Shown here one piece after another: positions 19,196 to 30,664 of a stretch of 64,000 nucleotides of DNA. Position 1 is the stretch's first letter, and every line of letters begins with the position of its first letter. The notes below the pieces were generated by a model. That model worked only from the letters and a program-made list of their open reading frames with translations, was not told the origin of the DNA and searched no databases. This DNA comes from Reticulitermes speratus (taxonomy: Eukaryota > Arthropoda > Insecta > Blattodea > Rhinotermitidae), in NCBI GenBank assembly GCA_021186555.1, contig JAJKFL010000003.1:52799130-52863129 (forward strand), written 5' to 3'. The translations under genes were made by a program, and so were the position numbers.

Positions 19196-19566
19196 AGCTC
19201 TGCGTGTTTTGTTTCGTATTGGACAGAATTGTAACTGATATGCCGTGTCGAGCTGCCTTCGACACGCCGTAAACTTGACACATGCAGATGTAATGTGCAA
19301 ATGCTGCTGTGAAGAGTTGCCGTGCAGTTTGTATTGCAGCTTGTGGCTTTTAGGAGTCGACGCTTGTTGTGTTGGGGATGCGTTGCGCGTTCTTCATCTT
19401 GTTGCTTGTGTTGATACAGTTGCTGTCTTCTGACTGATCTGGTACTTTTTCTTCCTCATCTCCAGCACGGCTGATGACGTCATGTGAATTACTTGTGTAA
19501 GTGCGAAAATATTCTGCTGTTCTTAAGTAAGTTGGGGTTTTCTTTGGTATTTCGTTTCCAGATGGG
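19196..19566. other. Unassigned stretch
   Basis: No recognised element. Confidence 0.4.
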
Positions 19567-19707
19567 AAGTTATTTACTGTGTAGCATAAATCCCATTCAA
19601 ATTTGAAATGGGAGTTAGTTGAGTCAGGCATGGGTGTAAAATTACTGTAAAGCTGTTCCTTTGCACAGCAGTGTGTTTTACCTATAAAAATAATCTTTGT
19701 GAAAATA
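19567..19707 (+). repeat. Third copy of the MITE-flanking repeat
   Basis: Matches 14342-14479 closely, including GAAATGGGAGTTAGTTGAG and TAAAGCTGTTCCTTTGCACA, and leads directly into the MITE at 19708. The downstream flank (TAATACTT...ATCGGATAT) is absent here. Confidence 0.8.
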
Positions 19708-19892
19708 CACTAGAACCCGGTTATAACGACATCGGTTTATACGACACCTCGCCTATAACGTCAGATATTCTGTGGTACGAAACAATTCGTCACTGTTAAC
19801 AGTAACATTATACTCCTCGGTTATAACAACTCTCGTTTATAACGACACAAAATATTCAGTCCCTTTGATGACGTTATAACCGAGTTCGACTG
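19708..19892 (+). mobile_element. pogo/Tigger-type MITE, copy 3
   Basis: CACTAGAACCCGG to GAGTTCGACTG with TA at 19706-19707 and 19893-19894. About 185 bp, aligning with copies 1, 2 and 4. Confidence 0.85.
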
Positions 19893-19969
19893 TATATGAC
19901 GTAATTCAAACAGCGTGGAATACACTGTAATACGAAAATATTGCCGTGTACACGTATACGAACATACTG

Positions 19970-20155
19970 CAGAGATCTGTCTCTTCTACATTCCCAGACT
20001 GGGGCCAACCCAGCCTCTTGTTCAGTGCGTACCAGGGCTCTTTCCCCCGGTGTAAAGCGGCTGGAGCGTGAGGCTGACCACTCACCTCATTCCAGTGTGT
20101 GGTTAAGAATTGGCGGAGCTATACACCCACTCCCCCTATGTCCCTTTGTTAGGAG
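19970..20155 (+). mobile_element. 5'-truncated family 1 SINE
   Basis: Only the body and 3' end remain: CCCAGACTGGGGCCAACCC, GGTGTAAAGCGGCTGGAGCG, GACCACTCACCTCATTCC, TAAGAATTGGCGGAGC and ACACCCACTCCCCC. The tRNA-like head is missing. Confidence 0.7.
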
Positions 20156-21086
20156 TCGAGAGCAGCAGAAGTAATGACTTTGAACCAGGTCCTCGACTGC
20201 CACGGTTTGTCAAATCGTGGCTTTTGATTGGCGGCTTATTACGGGGTATAGAAACTGCTGTTGTTAACTTGGCTGCGGCGTTTTGTTTGATGGCGTCATA
20301 GAAGTCAACAGCCACCGTAAACCTGTGTCTGTCTTCTGAAGTCCCAGAAGACGGCGCTCCGTAATCTTTGTGGTAGATTTGTGGACACGGAATGCCAGTG
20401 GTGAATTCACGCTTCATCTGCGGACGTTACTGAAGAGAATGAAGCGTGAAGCATTGTGTGTAAAAAGGCTGCAGATTTCACTGAGACCCTCAATCGGCGT
20501 TTGTTCCTGTCTGAAGTCAGCCTTCACGCACACCGGGAACTGACATGAATTAATGTGAAAAATTGCTGTCACAAAAAAAAACCCCCATTTCTTGAACTGC
20601 AACGGGATGTGACGATCTTACGTTCCGGTGAGTTACACTTCCTCCTTGCAACTGCTTAAGCTGGCCGCCGAAACGTGTGAATGCTTGGATTGACTCGATT
20701 AGCCGTTTCAGCCGGCCCCCCCCCCCCCCACCCCCGCGGATTATATGCGGTACTTACCCTTAAATATTATTTTTGTGATAGGAAATCTTTGGCCTTCTTG
20801 AGGAATGTTCTGATATGTGTTAGTTCTGCAAAATCCGTGGGACTAACTCAAAATTTGTAACAAATGTGCGTCAGTTCCGGATGCGGTTAAGGCCATTACG
20901 CGGGTACTCATGGAACTTGTGACGTAAGGTTCACACACGGGCCCCTGTCGCTTTTGTAGAATATTACTAGGACCGTACTTGATGTAATGATGCATTTCTT
21001 GAACGCACCAAAATGAACAAACAGCTTTTTTTTTAAGGTTGGACTGTTTATTCCACGCCCGGTGTGTTTCTTGGTGCTGTTATACC
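20156..21086. other. Unassigned stretch
   Basis: No recognised element; a C run lies at about 20717-20728. GCCGCCGAAACGTGTG near 20667 recalls the 3' half of the hammerhead-like module, but the 5' core is absent. Confidence 0.4.
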
Positions 21087-21220
21087 CAGTAGAGACACTC
21101 CCCGACTAGAGGAAGGGTTCCGTTCCGCAAACCCACGCGTGAGTCGAATTTTACATATGTCGGGATTCGACTTACAGCCCACCAAACGTATATAATTATA
21201 TACAGGTATACGTAAAGGTA
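21087..21220 (+). mobile_element. Possible Tigger-like MITE fragment
   Basis: Starts CAGTAGAGACACTCCCCGAC and GGGTTCCGTTCCGC, then GAGTCGAATTTTACATATG, wording similar to Tigger-type termini. No right end is seen. Confidence 0.35.
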
Positions 21221-21249
21221 AAGCTTTCCCGTAACAAGTCATGAAGACT

Positions 21250-21495
21250 CAGAGGGGGGGATGTAATGTTGGGCTTCCACCCTTCTTTGACATTCGGCAC
21301 AGCTAGGACGGCAGAGTTGTCAGTCCTACGCGCCGTCCGCACTTAACCCCCAAGGAAATTCCTTGGTACTAATTTCTATTAGATGCGGAATGGACCCCAG
21401 CCTAACTGAATTCGGACAGAAGGAATGGGGCAATTGAAAATTTCCAAGGACCCTACCGGAATCGAACCAGGAACCTCCCGTCTTGTTGCGTAGGT
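21250..21495 (-). mobile_element. tRNA-derived SINE, family 2, copy 1 (reverse)
   Basis: Reverse complement gives GGTTCCTGGTTCGATTCCGG (B-box), then GAATTCAGTTAGGCTGGGG, ATTAGTACCAAGGAATTTCC and GCGTAGGACTGACAACTC, matching 31360-31552 in order. The reverse open frame (GSWFDSGRV...) is just the SINE read through. Confidence 0.75.
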
Positions 21496-21502
21496 ATATA
21501 TA

Positions 21503-21667
21503 AAAGGGTCCACAAATTTTCCAAAAATCTAGGAGCCACCTGAAAATTCTAGGCGCCAGAAGGGTGACGTAAAGCCAGTTACTTATGACGGCCCACAAAT
21601 ATTACGCGCCTACCCTCCAAAATTTAGTCGCCAGGGTGACGTGGCTTCTGAGATTTGTGCACCCCTG
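21503..21667 (+). mobile_element. hAT-type MITE, GGGGTGCACAAA family, copy 3
   Basis: 165 bp, ends AAAGGGTCCACAAA and TTTGTGCACCCCTG. The flanks TATATATA (21495-21502) and TATATGTA (21668-21675) match at 7 of 8. The body shares TCTAGGAGCCACCT and CTAGGCGCCAGAAGGGTGAC. Confidence 0.85.
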
Positions 21668-22411
21668 TATATGTATAATTTTATTGGTACAGTATACGCG
21701 TGTTGTACTTTTAATCCTGTAACTGTCTGCTGGAATAGTAAGCAAAGTGTAGTTTCGTCCAACCTCTAAAGTAGTTTTGGGTACATTAACTATAGTAAAT
21801 TAGTGGAAGAAATCATTCTGACGATAAATTAAAAATGGTTTATAGTAAGAGAGGGAACGGTCTGGTTTACCAACATCAGGGATTACGTAACCCGGGTGGC
21901 GCTGTATTCCTCCGCCTCACTGCGCTTTCATTTCTGTAAGGGAGGAAAAAAATATGCTGCCCGTTTCAAAGAATTATTTCAGTGTGTATTACTGTTGCTT
22001 GAAAATTGCGTGAGGCAGTAATTTCATAATTTTGGGTGCATGCGTACTGCAGAGACGCTGATTGCCTTGTTTCGCTGTTCGCCATTGCATCTCACAATTG
22101 TAGGGGGCAAATAAGATGGAATTGTGAAATGTACAGTGGCGTTTTTTTGCTCATACTTTTTACTGCATCTTCGTTCGCTGTTATCACATTTTTTTTGTTT
22201 TGTCGTAAACTTGCGAGTAGGAATACAAATATTTGTTTTTCAACTTTTCTTTATTTTTTAAAAATTAAAATTGCTGGCAGAGTAACAGTTTCTTCCCAAA
22301 GTCAAATTTGAGTACTGACTTAAATGAGCCAATACAAGGGGCGCTGTCGAGGGTCATGTGTTCATACTATGAGGCTCCCAGTATTCGTGGCAATGAGCAC
22401 AAAACTTGGTG
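21668..22411. other. Unassigned stretch
   Basis: No recognised element. One 91-codon open frame at 22036-22311 is hydrophobic and AT-driven, with no recognisable motif. Confidence 0.4.
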
Positions 22412-22560
22412 CCTTCTGGCATGTGACGCCGTGTAGTCTGATTAAGTTTACCGACGTTTAAGAGAGAAGTGCCGCGCCCATCATCAGTATAGGTGTGCGT
22501 GTATCTGCTGTGACGGTCTCGGCAGGAGGATCTTCTGAAACGTCGGTGGTGTACCAAGAC
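22412..22560. repeat. Fold-back element, TGACGCCGTGTAG family, copy 2
   Basis: The left arm has CCTTCTGGCATGTGACGCC, GTGTAGTCTG and GTTTACCGACGTTT. CCCATCATCAGT is the reverse of the ACTGATGATGGG box. The right arm ends CTGAAACGTCGGTGGTG. The CTGATGA box and GAAACGTCGGT box are both present, on opposite arms, as expected for a decayed palindrome. Confidence 0.7.
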
Positions 22561-23959
22561 AGCGAGTTTTTTTTTGTCGATACGTGGCTGTCTTGAAGTA
22601 ACGTCGAATATTCTTGATAAAATAACAGATGTCCTCTTGGTCCCCAGTGTAATTAATTAGAAGTAGAGGGACTTAGTATGGAAAGCAAATTGTCCCAAGT
22701 CCGCTGTGCCGTCGGCTTAGCGCCGTTAGTTACAAAGGGCATTTTAATTCTGTCGGGAGATTTATTAGAACGGAGGAAGCACAGTATTGTTATGTTACTC
22801 CCGCGGGGCCTTGTTGCAGAGACTGTACCACAATTATTTTTGCATTCGTGATTATTTTGGATCCTTAAGTTAGTTTTTGGTGACGTATACAGTAGCTTTA
22901 ATGACGTGGGCATGGGCACAGGTGACAGTAATTCGTTGTACCTTTTTCCACCCATGCTCAATTTGCGATTCGTTTCTTTTGCCCGTGGCTCCTCGTAATC
23001 TTCGTTTGAATGTGTTTAAAAATATTGCAGATTAACATCAGTTCTGGCAGTGAATGTAGAAAATGTGCTTTTGAATGGAGCGGATAGAAGAAAGATTTGA
23101 AATAACGAAAAAATATGTTTGTGACGTAAACTGTTTTATTGTTGTCATACGAAATCCTTGGAATCTGTCATTTTGAATCTAGATATAACAACACTTGGCG
23201 AAGGAGATATTTTAAGTATTTCTTTTGTAATACTTCATGAAGTCAGAAGCTAGTATACTCCCGAAAACTGCGAAATGAACGACAAAACATGAAGTGTGAC
23301 GTATTTTGCACACTGATCCTTTATGCATAGCAGGACGTCAACGATATTGATGGAAGTGTTTGAAAGTTTAAGATGTCCCCTTGTTCTTGGTCTTTCAAGT
23401 GGACGTCTTCCAGAATATTTCTTCGTCGTTTTGTATGCCTTTTCTGTCTCCATCCCTGCCGCATGCCAGCCCATCGTATACTCCTAAATTTTAGTATCCC
23501 AGATACTAAATGACCCGCATACATCGCTGTGTTTCTCTTTGTGTAATGCCCGAAATTCCCCCTTATGTCTGAACATTTCTTTGAGCATCGAGATCGATAT
23601 CAATTAATAATAATAATAATAATAACAACACGCAGTTAAATATCTGTGATCCATGTTTCTCAGAATTACCATTTTCGTGGCTCGAAAACTTAAATGTTTA
23701 CTCTTAATTGTTGTTTCTGTGTTTTATTGTACATCATCCTTTAATTAATTGTTACTGTCACAGTGTAACTTCTGGCTGCTGTAGACGTCCTTTGCGTTTC
23801 TCAGGCTGTAGCAACAACAATAAATGTTGCAGATTTTCATTCCAGAAAGGAATCGGTGCCTCCCTGCGTCCATCCTAATCTTCTGGAACGTTGGCGCATT
23901 AACAGTTTAATGCAGATTGCGTCATTTGAAATTCCCACGGCTGTGACTGAATATTCCCG
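22561..23959. other. Unassigned stretch
   Basis: No recognised element apart from an (AAT)n microsatellite at about 23605-23628. Confidence 0.4.
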
Positions 23960-24074
23960 CCTTTTGGAATGCGACGTCGTGTAACTGATAGACGTTTACT
24001 GACATTTTGAGGAACATACTGCCTCCAGCTTCAGAGGAGATGTTTACCGGAACACGGTAATTTTCGTACAGGCA
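23960..24074. repeat. Fold-back element, TGACGCCGTGTAG family, copy 3 (decayed)
   Basis: TTTTGGAATGCGACGTCGTG, TGTAACTG, TTTACTGACATTTTGAGGAA, CATACTGCCTCCAGCTTCAG, then a TGTTTACCGGAACACGG remnant of the second arm. The GGAGGCAGTATG loop typical of this family is intact in reverse. Confidence 0.65.
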
Positions 24075-24300
24075 GTGCTCGTTTTAACATTGCCTTCAAC
24101 AACGTTGTTTCGCTTTAACGCTGACAAATTTTAGTGACCAAACGTTCTATAAGCATCGCCCCATTCCGGATTGAAAGTTTTCGCTGCAGCTGGCGGGATC
24201 AGCATCGGCCAGACTGGTAGTAATTTAAGTATATGCTATGTGGAAAAAGTGCTGTGTTCTGCGTTGTTTGGCTGTACGTTGCGATGTTCGGGAAAGTGAC
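24075..24300 (+). mobile_element. Dispersed repeat D2, copy 1
   Basis: Aligns with the reverse complement of 60112-60357 throughout: CAGTGCTCGTTTTAACATTG, AACGTTGTTTCGCTTTAACG, GTGACCAAACGTTC, CATCGGCCAGACTGGTAGT and TTGTTTGGCTGTACGTTGC. There is no ORF in common. It begins with CAGT, possibly a Tigger-like terminus. Confidence 0.75.
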
Positions 24301-25264
24301 CCCAGTGTTAAACGAGGAACTTCCTTTGCTGCTGATTCGTTTGTTGTCTTATTTGTATACGTAGGTTCACCAACTTTGATCGTGTCGTCACCTGACAAGC
24401 TGCTGATGGGTTCGGTAGGAGCGCCTGTACATGATTACGTGGTACATACCCGGTGGTTCCGCGTGTGCCAGATTACAAACGCTGTACGTGTGCGGTCCCA
24501 TAAGTAATCATCGACAGTTTCCCGTTCTGTGTGATTGGTTGCTGTTACCGTCACGTGATATCAACTGGAATGCTAGTGGTGGCGATATTGCGTGTATACA
24601 GTATTGTACATCATTTGACAGCGCGGTAGAGATATCGGTGACCGGGTTTTGTAATGAATTCAGATACCCGTGCAAGTTAAAAATACTTTTAACGCCTTCG
24701 GAAAAGGTTAACTTATGAAGCGAGGAGGGTGGGGTGGGGGAGAAGAGGTCGGGGGGGGGGCACACACCAATTTGCCCAAGATCTGGGCAGTGCTTACTAG
24801 ACTGGGGTGTTCACAAAAAATTGAGTGTGGATCGTATTTTGTGAGCCTTTGTACGAGTGAGTGAGCCTCAATTAATAGAAGAAGTGGTGTGAGGATAAGG
24901 ATTGAAGCCTGGAATTTGTAAGAATAATGCTTCTTAGTTCTTGCCTTACAAAAGAACTTTGTGTTGTTTATAAAGACCAATAGATCAGCGCTGTTCAAGG
25001 AATAATCGCGGCTCTGAGAGTTATACTAACTCATAAATCCACTCCATGGGCAAAATGTTGGAGAGTTCATAGCAGGTGGTGTACCCTATGCTTTAAAGAG
25101 GTTCAAAAAAACTTGGAACGTTGAACCTCACTAATGCACAAAAGCACTTCAAATGACTAGCCATTGTCTCATCGCAGGAAAGAACTTCCTTAGCTGTAGG
25201 ATTGTAAAGCGACAGGGAAGTTACGTTTTTCACTGCCTTGTTCAAATTATGTACAGTACTTAAC
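24301..25264. other. Unassigned stretch
   Basis: No recognised element; a G run lies at about 24751-24760. Confidence 0.4.
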
Positions 25265-25545
25265 ATGGGATAGCTCAGTCAGTATAGTGTCTAGGCTACG
25301 GCCTGGGTGATTGCAGGATTGTGGTTTGATTCTCGACAGGAAAATATTTTTTTCTTTTGCGAAGCGACCACGCCGCTCCTGGGACTTGTCCAGCCTCCTG
25401 ACCAGTGTGTACGGGGGGATATTACTCCCGGGGATAACATGGCTGGAATATGAAGCTGGCCATGCACTTACATCAAAAGCCGAGGTTAAGAATATGTTGA
25501 CCTATGCCTCCACTCCGCATATTCCTTTATGAAGTTTTGTTAAAC
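25265..25545 (+). mobile_element. tRNA-derived SINE, family 1 (decayed)
   Basis: ATGGGATAGCTCAGTCAG, TAGGCTACGGCCTGG, a damaged B-box TGGTTTGATTCTCG, then CCAGCCTCCTGACCAGTGTG, CCGGGGATAACATGGCTGG and CCGAGGTTAAGAATATG. It is the first of three family 1 copies in a row on this strand. Confidence 0.75.
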
Positions 25546-25719
25546 ATGGAGCAGTGTGTATCAAGAAAAGTGTATATTTGGAACCGATTTTGAAATTGAA
25601 AAGTTATACTTGGAACCGATTTTGAAATTGGTGGCTGCAGGTAGGTTTTGTCCAGCGAGGATAGGTTTGGTCCCCCTTTTCAATTTTTCGAAGTTTATCT
25701 CTTGTACCAGAGAGCGTAG

Positions 25720-25880
25720 AATCCCACACAGTCTCCTGTTCAGTGGATACCTGGGTTCTTTCCTGGGGATAAAGCGGCCGGGGCTTGAAATTGACACTCC
25801 GTCGAGCACCGAGGTTAAGAATAAATGGAGCAGTGCTTCTAGAACCGCAACATGCCTTCATAGAGTGGAGGACAACTTTA
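25720..25880 (+). mobile_element. 5'-truncated family 1 SINE
   Basis: CACAGTCTCCTGTTCAGTGG, ACCTGGGTTCTTTCC, GGGGATAAAGCGGCCGGGGC, GCACCGAGGTTAAGAATAAA and a TTTACCGTACC tail. The head is missing. Confidence 0.7.
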
Positions 25881-25934
25881 CCGTACCTGTACTAGAGGGG
25901 GGAAATTAGATTATGTCACTAGCTAAGGCTTACA

Positions 25935-26221
25935 TTGTGGGCCGGGATAGCTCAGTCGGTATAGCGACTCGCTACGGGCTGGACGGTCGGGGATCGAATC
26001 CAGGTGGGGGTGAGATTTTCCGCAGCCGTCCAGACCGGCCCTGGGGCCTACCCAGCCTCCTATACAATGGGTACCGGGTCTCTTTCCTGGGGTAAAGCGG
26101 CCGGGACGTGGAGTTGACCACCTACCCTCATCGAGTGCCAGGGTTAAGGAAAGAGTAGAGCTATACCTCTACTCCCTCTCTGGGCCTTCATGGCCCGTTC
26201 TAGGGAGAACTTTACCTTTAC
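25935..26221 (+). mobile_element. Young full-length family 1 SINE with target duplication
   Basis: GCCGGGATAGCTCAGTCGG (A-box), GGGGATCGAATCCAGG (B-box), GTGAGATTTTCCGCAGCCG, GGGGTAAAGCGGCCGGGACG, AGCTATACCTCTACTCCC, and tail ACTTTACCTTTAC. It is flanked by an exact 12-bp duplication, CTAAGGCTTACA, at 25923-25934 and 26222-26233. It is the best-preserved member and a good consensus guide, with the Pol III boxes intact. Confidence 0.93.
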
Positions 26222-26233
26222 CTAAGGCTTACA

Positions 26234-27011
26234 CCAACTGTGAAAGAACACCTCACTGAAGCAGCAATAATCTTCCAGCTAACGAAGAAGACATCTCGCA
26301 AGTGGTCCATTGATACGTTCTCCCATTCCTGCTGACAAAACTCATAATTGGTATGTGCAAACGACAGCTTGTAAATACTTAGAGGGCGTGTGTGCTTTTG
26401 CTCACAGGCTTTGTTGTGTTGGTCCGCGGTCCTTGACAGTTGCTGCTGTGGGAGTAGGGTGCCATCAGACATTAGTCCCTTGGGAGGACAAAGGGGCTTG
26501 ATCGGTGGACGCCTGGGAGTTGGAACCTAAAAGGTTGTGATCTCATTTTCTGAAGGCATTCGGGAGAAGGAGATGGCGGGTCGTGCGTGCCCTTTCTTCG
26601 CGCTGGTATTTGCCTTACAGCGTCGAAAAGTAGAGAAAATTCTGAGTCGGGGTAGTCACCAGGTGTTGTATCGGCAACCCATCGCCCTTGGCAGTGTGCT
26701 CCATGCTGGCGACACGGCCCACATGTGTGGGCGAGTGAAGCCAGCAATGCGTTCCATCGTGCTGACGCGAGTGGTCATGGAGAACAGAGACTGGCTGGGG
26801 GAAGCTTTCCCACGGCGCCAGAAGAGGAAACTGCCTCATCCCAGACTGTTCTGGAACGCAGCGAAACCGTGGCGGGTGGAGTTCCAGTCGTACTGACCTT
26901 GCAGGAAACATCAGAGCGTTCGTGTTGATCCTATTGCAGCCAGTCACAGCAATGAAAGTCAGGAAGTGGGGATTTGATTGTGTTCAACTACATTTGAAAC
27001 ATGACGTGTAA
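26234..27011. other. Unassigned stretch with overlapping open frames
   Basis: Open frames of 85-119 codons lie on both strands (26218-26947), relatively GC-rich compared with the surroundings. I recognise no domain, and no frame has clear splice or start context. It could be an unrecognised repeat or part of a host transcript. Confidence 0.35.
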
Positions 27012-27160
27012 TTTTTTGGGGTTTGACATCGTGTAGCCTGGTAGGTTTGCACCAAGATGCGGAGGGATGTACTGTTTCCAGTTTCGGAGAAGTTCAGGCA
27101 TTGTTGTTCCTTCAAAACGTTGCTAACCAGTTACTGTCGTGGTGTCGTAACTGAGAAGAC
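27012..27160. repeat. Fold-back element, TGACGCCGTGTAG family, copy 4
   Basis: The left arm is TTTGACATCGTGTAGCCTGG; the middle GCGGAGGGATGTACTGTTTC corresponds to the GGAGG-loop; the right arm has AAAACGTTGCTAACC and GTGTCGTAACTGAGAAGAC. Confidence 0.6.
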
Positions 27161-27282
27161 ACGGAAAGGAAGCGTCACCACCACTGATACAAGTCTTACG
27201 TAGCTTCTTACGCACAATCGTTTTGCATCGTGTTGATACGTACTTTATTTTATTGTGTGTCTGAACAAATTCCACCGCTTTA

Positions 27283-27480
27283 AGGTTAAAGCTGTCCCTC
27301 TGCACACCTTTAATATTGGGGGGGGGGGGGGGAGTGGATTTATAAATCCATTGAGTCTTAACCTCAGCAGTAGGTAGGGTGAGTGATCAGCTTCATGCTG
27401 CGGCCGTTTTACCACTGGGAAATTTCCCGGTGCCAATTGACGTAGGAGGATGTGTGGGCCTCAGTGCCGGTCTGAACATT
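27283..27480 (-). mobile_element. 5'-truncated family 1 SINE (reverse)
   Basis: Reverse complement reads through GGAAATTTCCCAGTGG, TAAAACGGCCGCAGCATGAA, CTGATCACTCACCC and CTGAGGTTAAGACTC, with a 14-base G run (27318-27331) near the tail. Same body order as the other family 1 copies. Confidence 0.65.
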
Positions 27481-28234
27481 TTGGGGAAAATGTTTGCCCC
27501 TGCTGGAAACCGAATTTGAAGTCTTGTTACATTCGAATTTTATCGTCCTTGCCATACTGTCATTTTTTTTTATTGCCCGTCTTAAACTTGTAAAACGCAA
27601 AGTATGAAGTCGACAGTTGAAGTTCCTGTCAAATCGACACGCAGAATAGCAGCAGCATATTTAACATTCTAAATTGGAGTCCGGTTAAGTCGCATGAGTG
27701 GGGAGACGAGCAGGCAGGGTACGCATTTGGTTGATATTTTTGGAACAGACGTAACCGCGAAGGCGCAAGTGTTTTCGCTCTCGCGGTATGGGACAGCAGC
27801 TCAGGGTCGGGCGGTGAATCCGTCTTGCTGCACATGTTTGCTATTGGTTGTTGAAGTTTATTTAATAACGGTTTGAAAGTGGCAGCAGTGTTTTGAAAGT
27901 TATTCTCTTGGTATGTATCATGTGCAAATTGGCTGTGTGTGTGAAAAGGAAGCGTGGTTCAAATTTGATATTACGTAATCTGCTGATGTTTAGTAGACAG
28001 GGGCCCTGTGCTGAGGTGTGGTATTGTGAGGGTGGGGGCCGTTATCCGAGCCTCCGATATCGGTCCGCCCCGCATGTGCGGGGGCGAGATTTTTTTTAAA
28101 GGAACTGTGTAAACATTCCGCGTATTTCCGGTCAACACGACAGTGGACTACGGAATTTCCAACAGAAAACGGTACCAGTCCGTTTCCCTGCACGTGTTAA
28201 CAGTGTATTCTTCAAGAAATTTCACATTAATTTC
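27481..28234. other. Unassigned stretch
   Basis: No recognised element. GGGGGCCGTTATCCGAGCC near 28033 may be a low-copy repeat. Confidence 0.35.
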
Positions 28235-28440
28235 TGTCTGTAGAAGACCCAGGCGGAGATGGGAGGATAATATTAAAATGTATCTTCAAGAAGTGGGATG
28301 GGGGGCATGGACTGGATTGATATGGCTCAGGATAGGGACAGGTGGCAGGCTGTTGTGAATGCGGTAATGAACCTTCGGGTTCCATAAAACGCGGGGCATT
28401 TCTTGACTAGCTGAGGACCTGTTAGCTTCTCAAGAGTTAG
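28235..28440 (+). pseudogene. C-terminal tail of non-LTR retrotransposon ORF2, family A
   Basis: Codes for [20 protein letters not shown], then, after a frameshift, the equivalent of [22 protein letters not shown], followed by the stop and 3' UTR words GGGGCATTTCTTGACTAGC and CTTCTCAAG. In complete relatives this stretch lies downstream of the reverse transcriptase domain. Only about 200 bp remain, consistent with extreme 5' truncation. Confidence 0.75.
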
Positions 28441-28478
28441 TACATAAGAAGGTACTGTACACACCAACCCGGCCCTCT

Positions 28479-30664
28479 TTAACCCTTATTTACATGACTT
28501 TTTATAGTCGTTACTGCCTGTTCCATCAGGTTTAAATTACAAAAAATTATTTCTGCCCACACAGTGTATTTATGTGTTTTGTGTGGATCTCAGAACAAAC
28601 AACGATTATTTCACTGTTCAGCATTAACTGACTGGTTTGTATAACTGAGACGGAGTGTGTTTACTGCGCGGTACGGACTGTATTTATGTGTTTTGTGTGG
28701 ATCTCAGAACAAACAGCGATTATTTCACTGTACAACATTAACTGACTGGTTTGTATAACTGAGACGGAGTGTGTTTACTGCGCGGTACGGACTGTATTTA
28801 TGTGTTTTGTGTGGATCTCAGAACAAACAGCGATTATTTCACTGTACAACATTAACTGACTGGTTTGTATAACTGAGACGGAGTGTGTTTACTGCGCGGT
28901 ACGGACTGTATTTATGTGTTTTGTGTGGATCTCAGAACAAACAGCGATTATTTCACTGTTCAGCATTAACTGACTGGTTTGTATAACAGAGACGGAGTGT
29001 GTTTACTGCGCGGTACGGACTGTATTTATGTGTTTTGTGTGGATCTCAGAACAAACAGCGATTATTTCACTGTTCAGCATTAACTGACTGTTTGTATAAC
29101 TGAGACGGAGTGTGTTTACTGCGCGGTACGGACTGTATTTATGTGTTTTTGTGGATCTCAGAACAAACAGCGATTATTTCACTGTTCAGCATTAACTGAC
29201 TGTTTGTATAACTGAGACGGAGTGTGTTTACTGCGCGGTACGAGCTGTATTTATGTGTTTTGTGTGGATCTCAGAACAAACAGCGATTATTTCACTGTTC
29301 AGCATTAACTGACTGGTTTGTATAACTGAGACGGAGTGTGTTTACTGCGCGGTACGAGCTGTATTTATGTGTTTTGTGTGGATCTCAGAACAAACAGCGA
29401 TTATTTCACTGTTCAGCATTAACTGACTGGTTTGTATAACTGAGACGGAGTGTGTTTACTGCGCGGTACGGACTGTATTTATGTGTTTTGTGTGGATCTC
29501 AGAACAAACAGCGATTATTTCACTGTTCAGCATTAACTGACTGGTTTGTATAACTGAGACGGAGTGTGTTTACTGCGCGGTACGGACTGTATTTATGTGT
29601 TTTGTGTGGATCTCAGAACAAACAGCGATTATTTCACTGTTCAGCATTAACTGACTGGTTTGTATAACTGAGACGGAGTGTGTTTACTGCGCGGTACGGA
29701 CTGTATTTATGTGTTTTGTGTGGATCTCAGAACAAACAGCGATTATTTCACTGTACAACATTAACTGACTGGTTTGTATAACTGAGACGGAGTGTGTTTA
29801 CTGCGCGGTACGGACTGTATTTATGTGTTTTGTGTGGATCTCAGAACAAACAGCGATTATTTCACTGTTCAGCATTAACTGACTGGTTTGTATAACAGAG
29901 ACGGAGTGTGTTTACTGCGCGGTACGGACTGTATTTATATGTTTTGTGTGGATCTCAGAACAAACAGCGATTATTTCACTGTTCAGCATTAACTGACTGG
30001 TTTGTATAACTGAGACGGAGTGTGTTTACTGCGCGGTACGGACTGTATTTATGTGTTTTGTGTGGATCTAAGAACAAACAGCGATTATTTCACTGTACAA
30101 CATTAACTGACTGGTTTGTATAACTGAGACGGAGTGTGTTTACTGCGCGGTACGGACTGTATTTATGTGTTTTGTGTGGATCTCAGAACAAACAGCGATT
30201 ATTTCACTGTACAGCATTAACTGACTGGTTTGTATAACTGAGACGTAGTGTGTTTACTGCGCGGTACGGACTGTATTTATATGTTTTGTGTGGATCTCAG
30301 AACAAACAGCGATTATTTCACTGTACAGCATTAACTGACTGGTTTGTATAACTGAGACGGAGTGTGTTTACTGCGCGGTACGGACTGTATTTATGTGTTT
30401 TGTGTGGATCTCAGAACAAACAGCGATTATTTCACTGTTCAGCATTAACTGACTGGTTTGTATAACTGAGACGGAGTGTGTTTACTGCGCGGTACGGAGT
30501 GTATTTATGTGTTTTGTGTGGATCTCAGAACAAACAGCGATTATTTCACTGTACAGCATTAACTGACGTTTGTATAACTGAGACTGAGTGTGTTTACTGC
30601 GCGGTACGAGTTGAGTGTTTAAATATGTTTAAATATAATTCAGATTAAGCAAGTCTTTGAAAGG
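28479..30664 (+). mobile_element. piggyBac-like (TTAA) element carrying a 114-bp array, copy 2
   Basis: The left end is TTAACCCTT at 28479-28487, followed by a unique arm with TTCTGCCCACACAGTG, which the relic at 59935-60069 also has. The right end has the TGTTTAAAT arm and AAGTCTTTGAAAGG near 30664, decayed from GGACTCTAAAGGG. Same orientation as copy 1, same internal satellite, no ORF. Confidence 0.6.
28565..30612 (+). repeat. 114-bp satellite array, about 18 units
   Basis: Eighteen GCGCGGTACG motifs. Most units carry CACTGTTCAGCATT, whereas the array at 2210-4076 uses CACTGTACA, so the two arrays have homogenised separately. Local variants (TATAACAGAGACGG twice, GGTACGAGCTG twice) appear a few units apart, indicating block duplications. 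Confidence 0.97.

Noticed and set aside
26218-26947. Host gene on either strand
   Set aside because: Overlapping frames on both strands, no recognisable domain and no splice context; left as unassigned.
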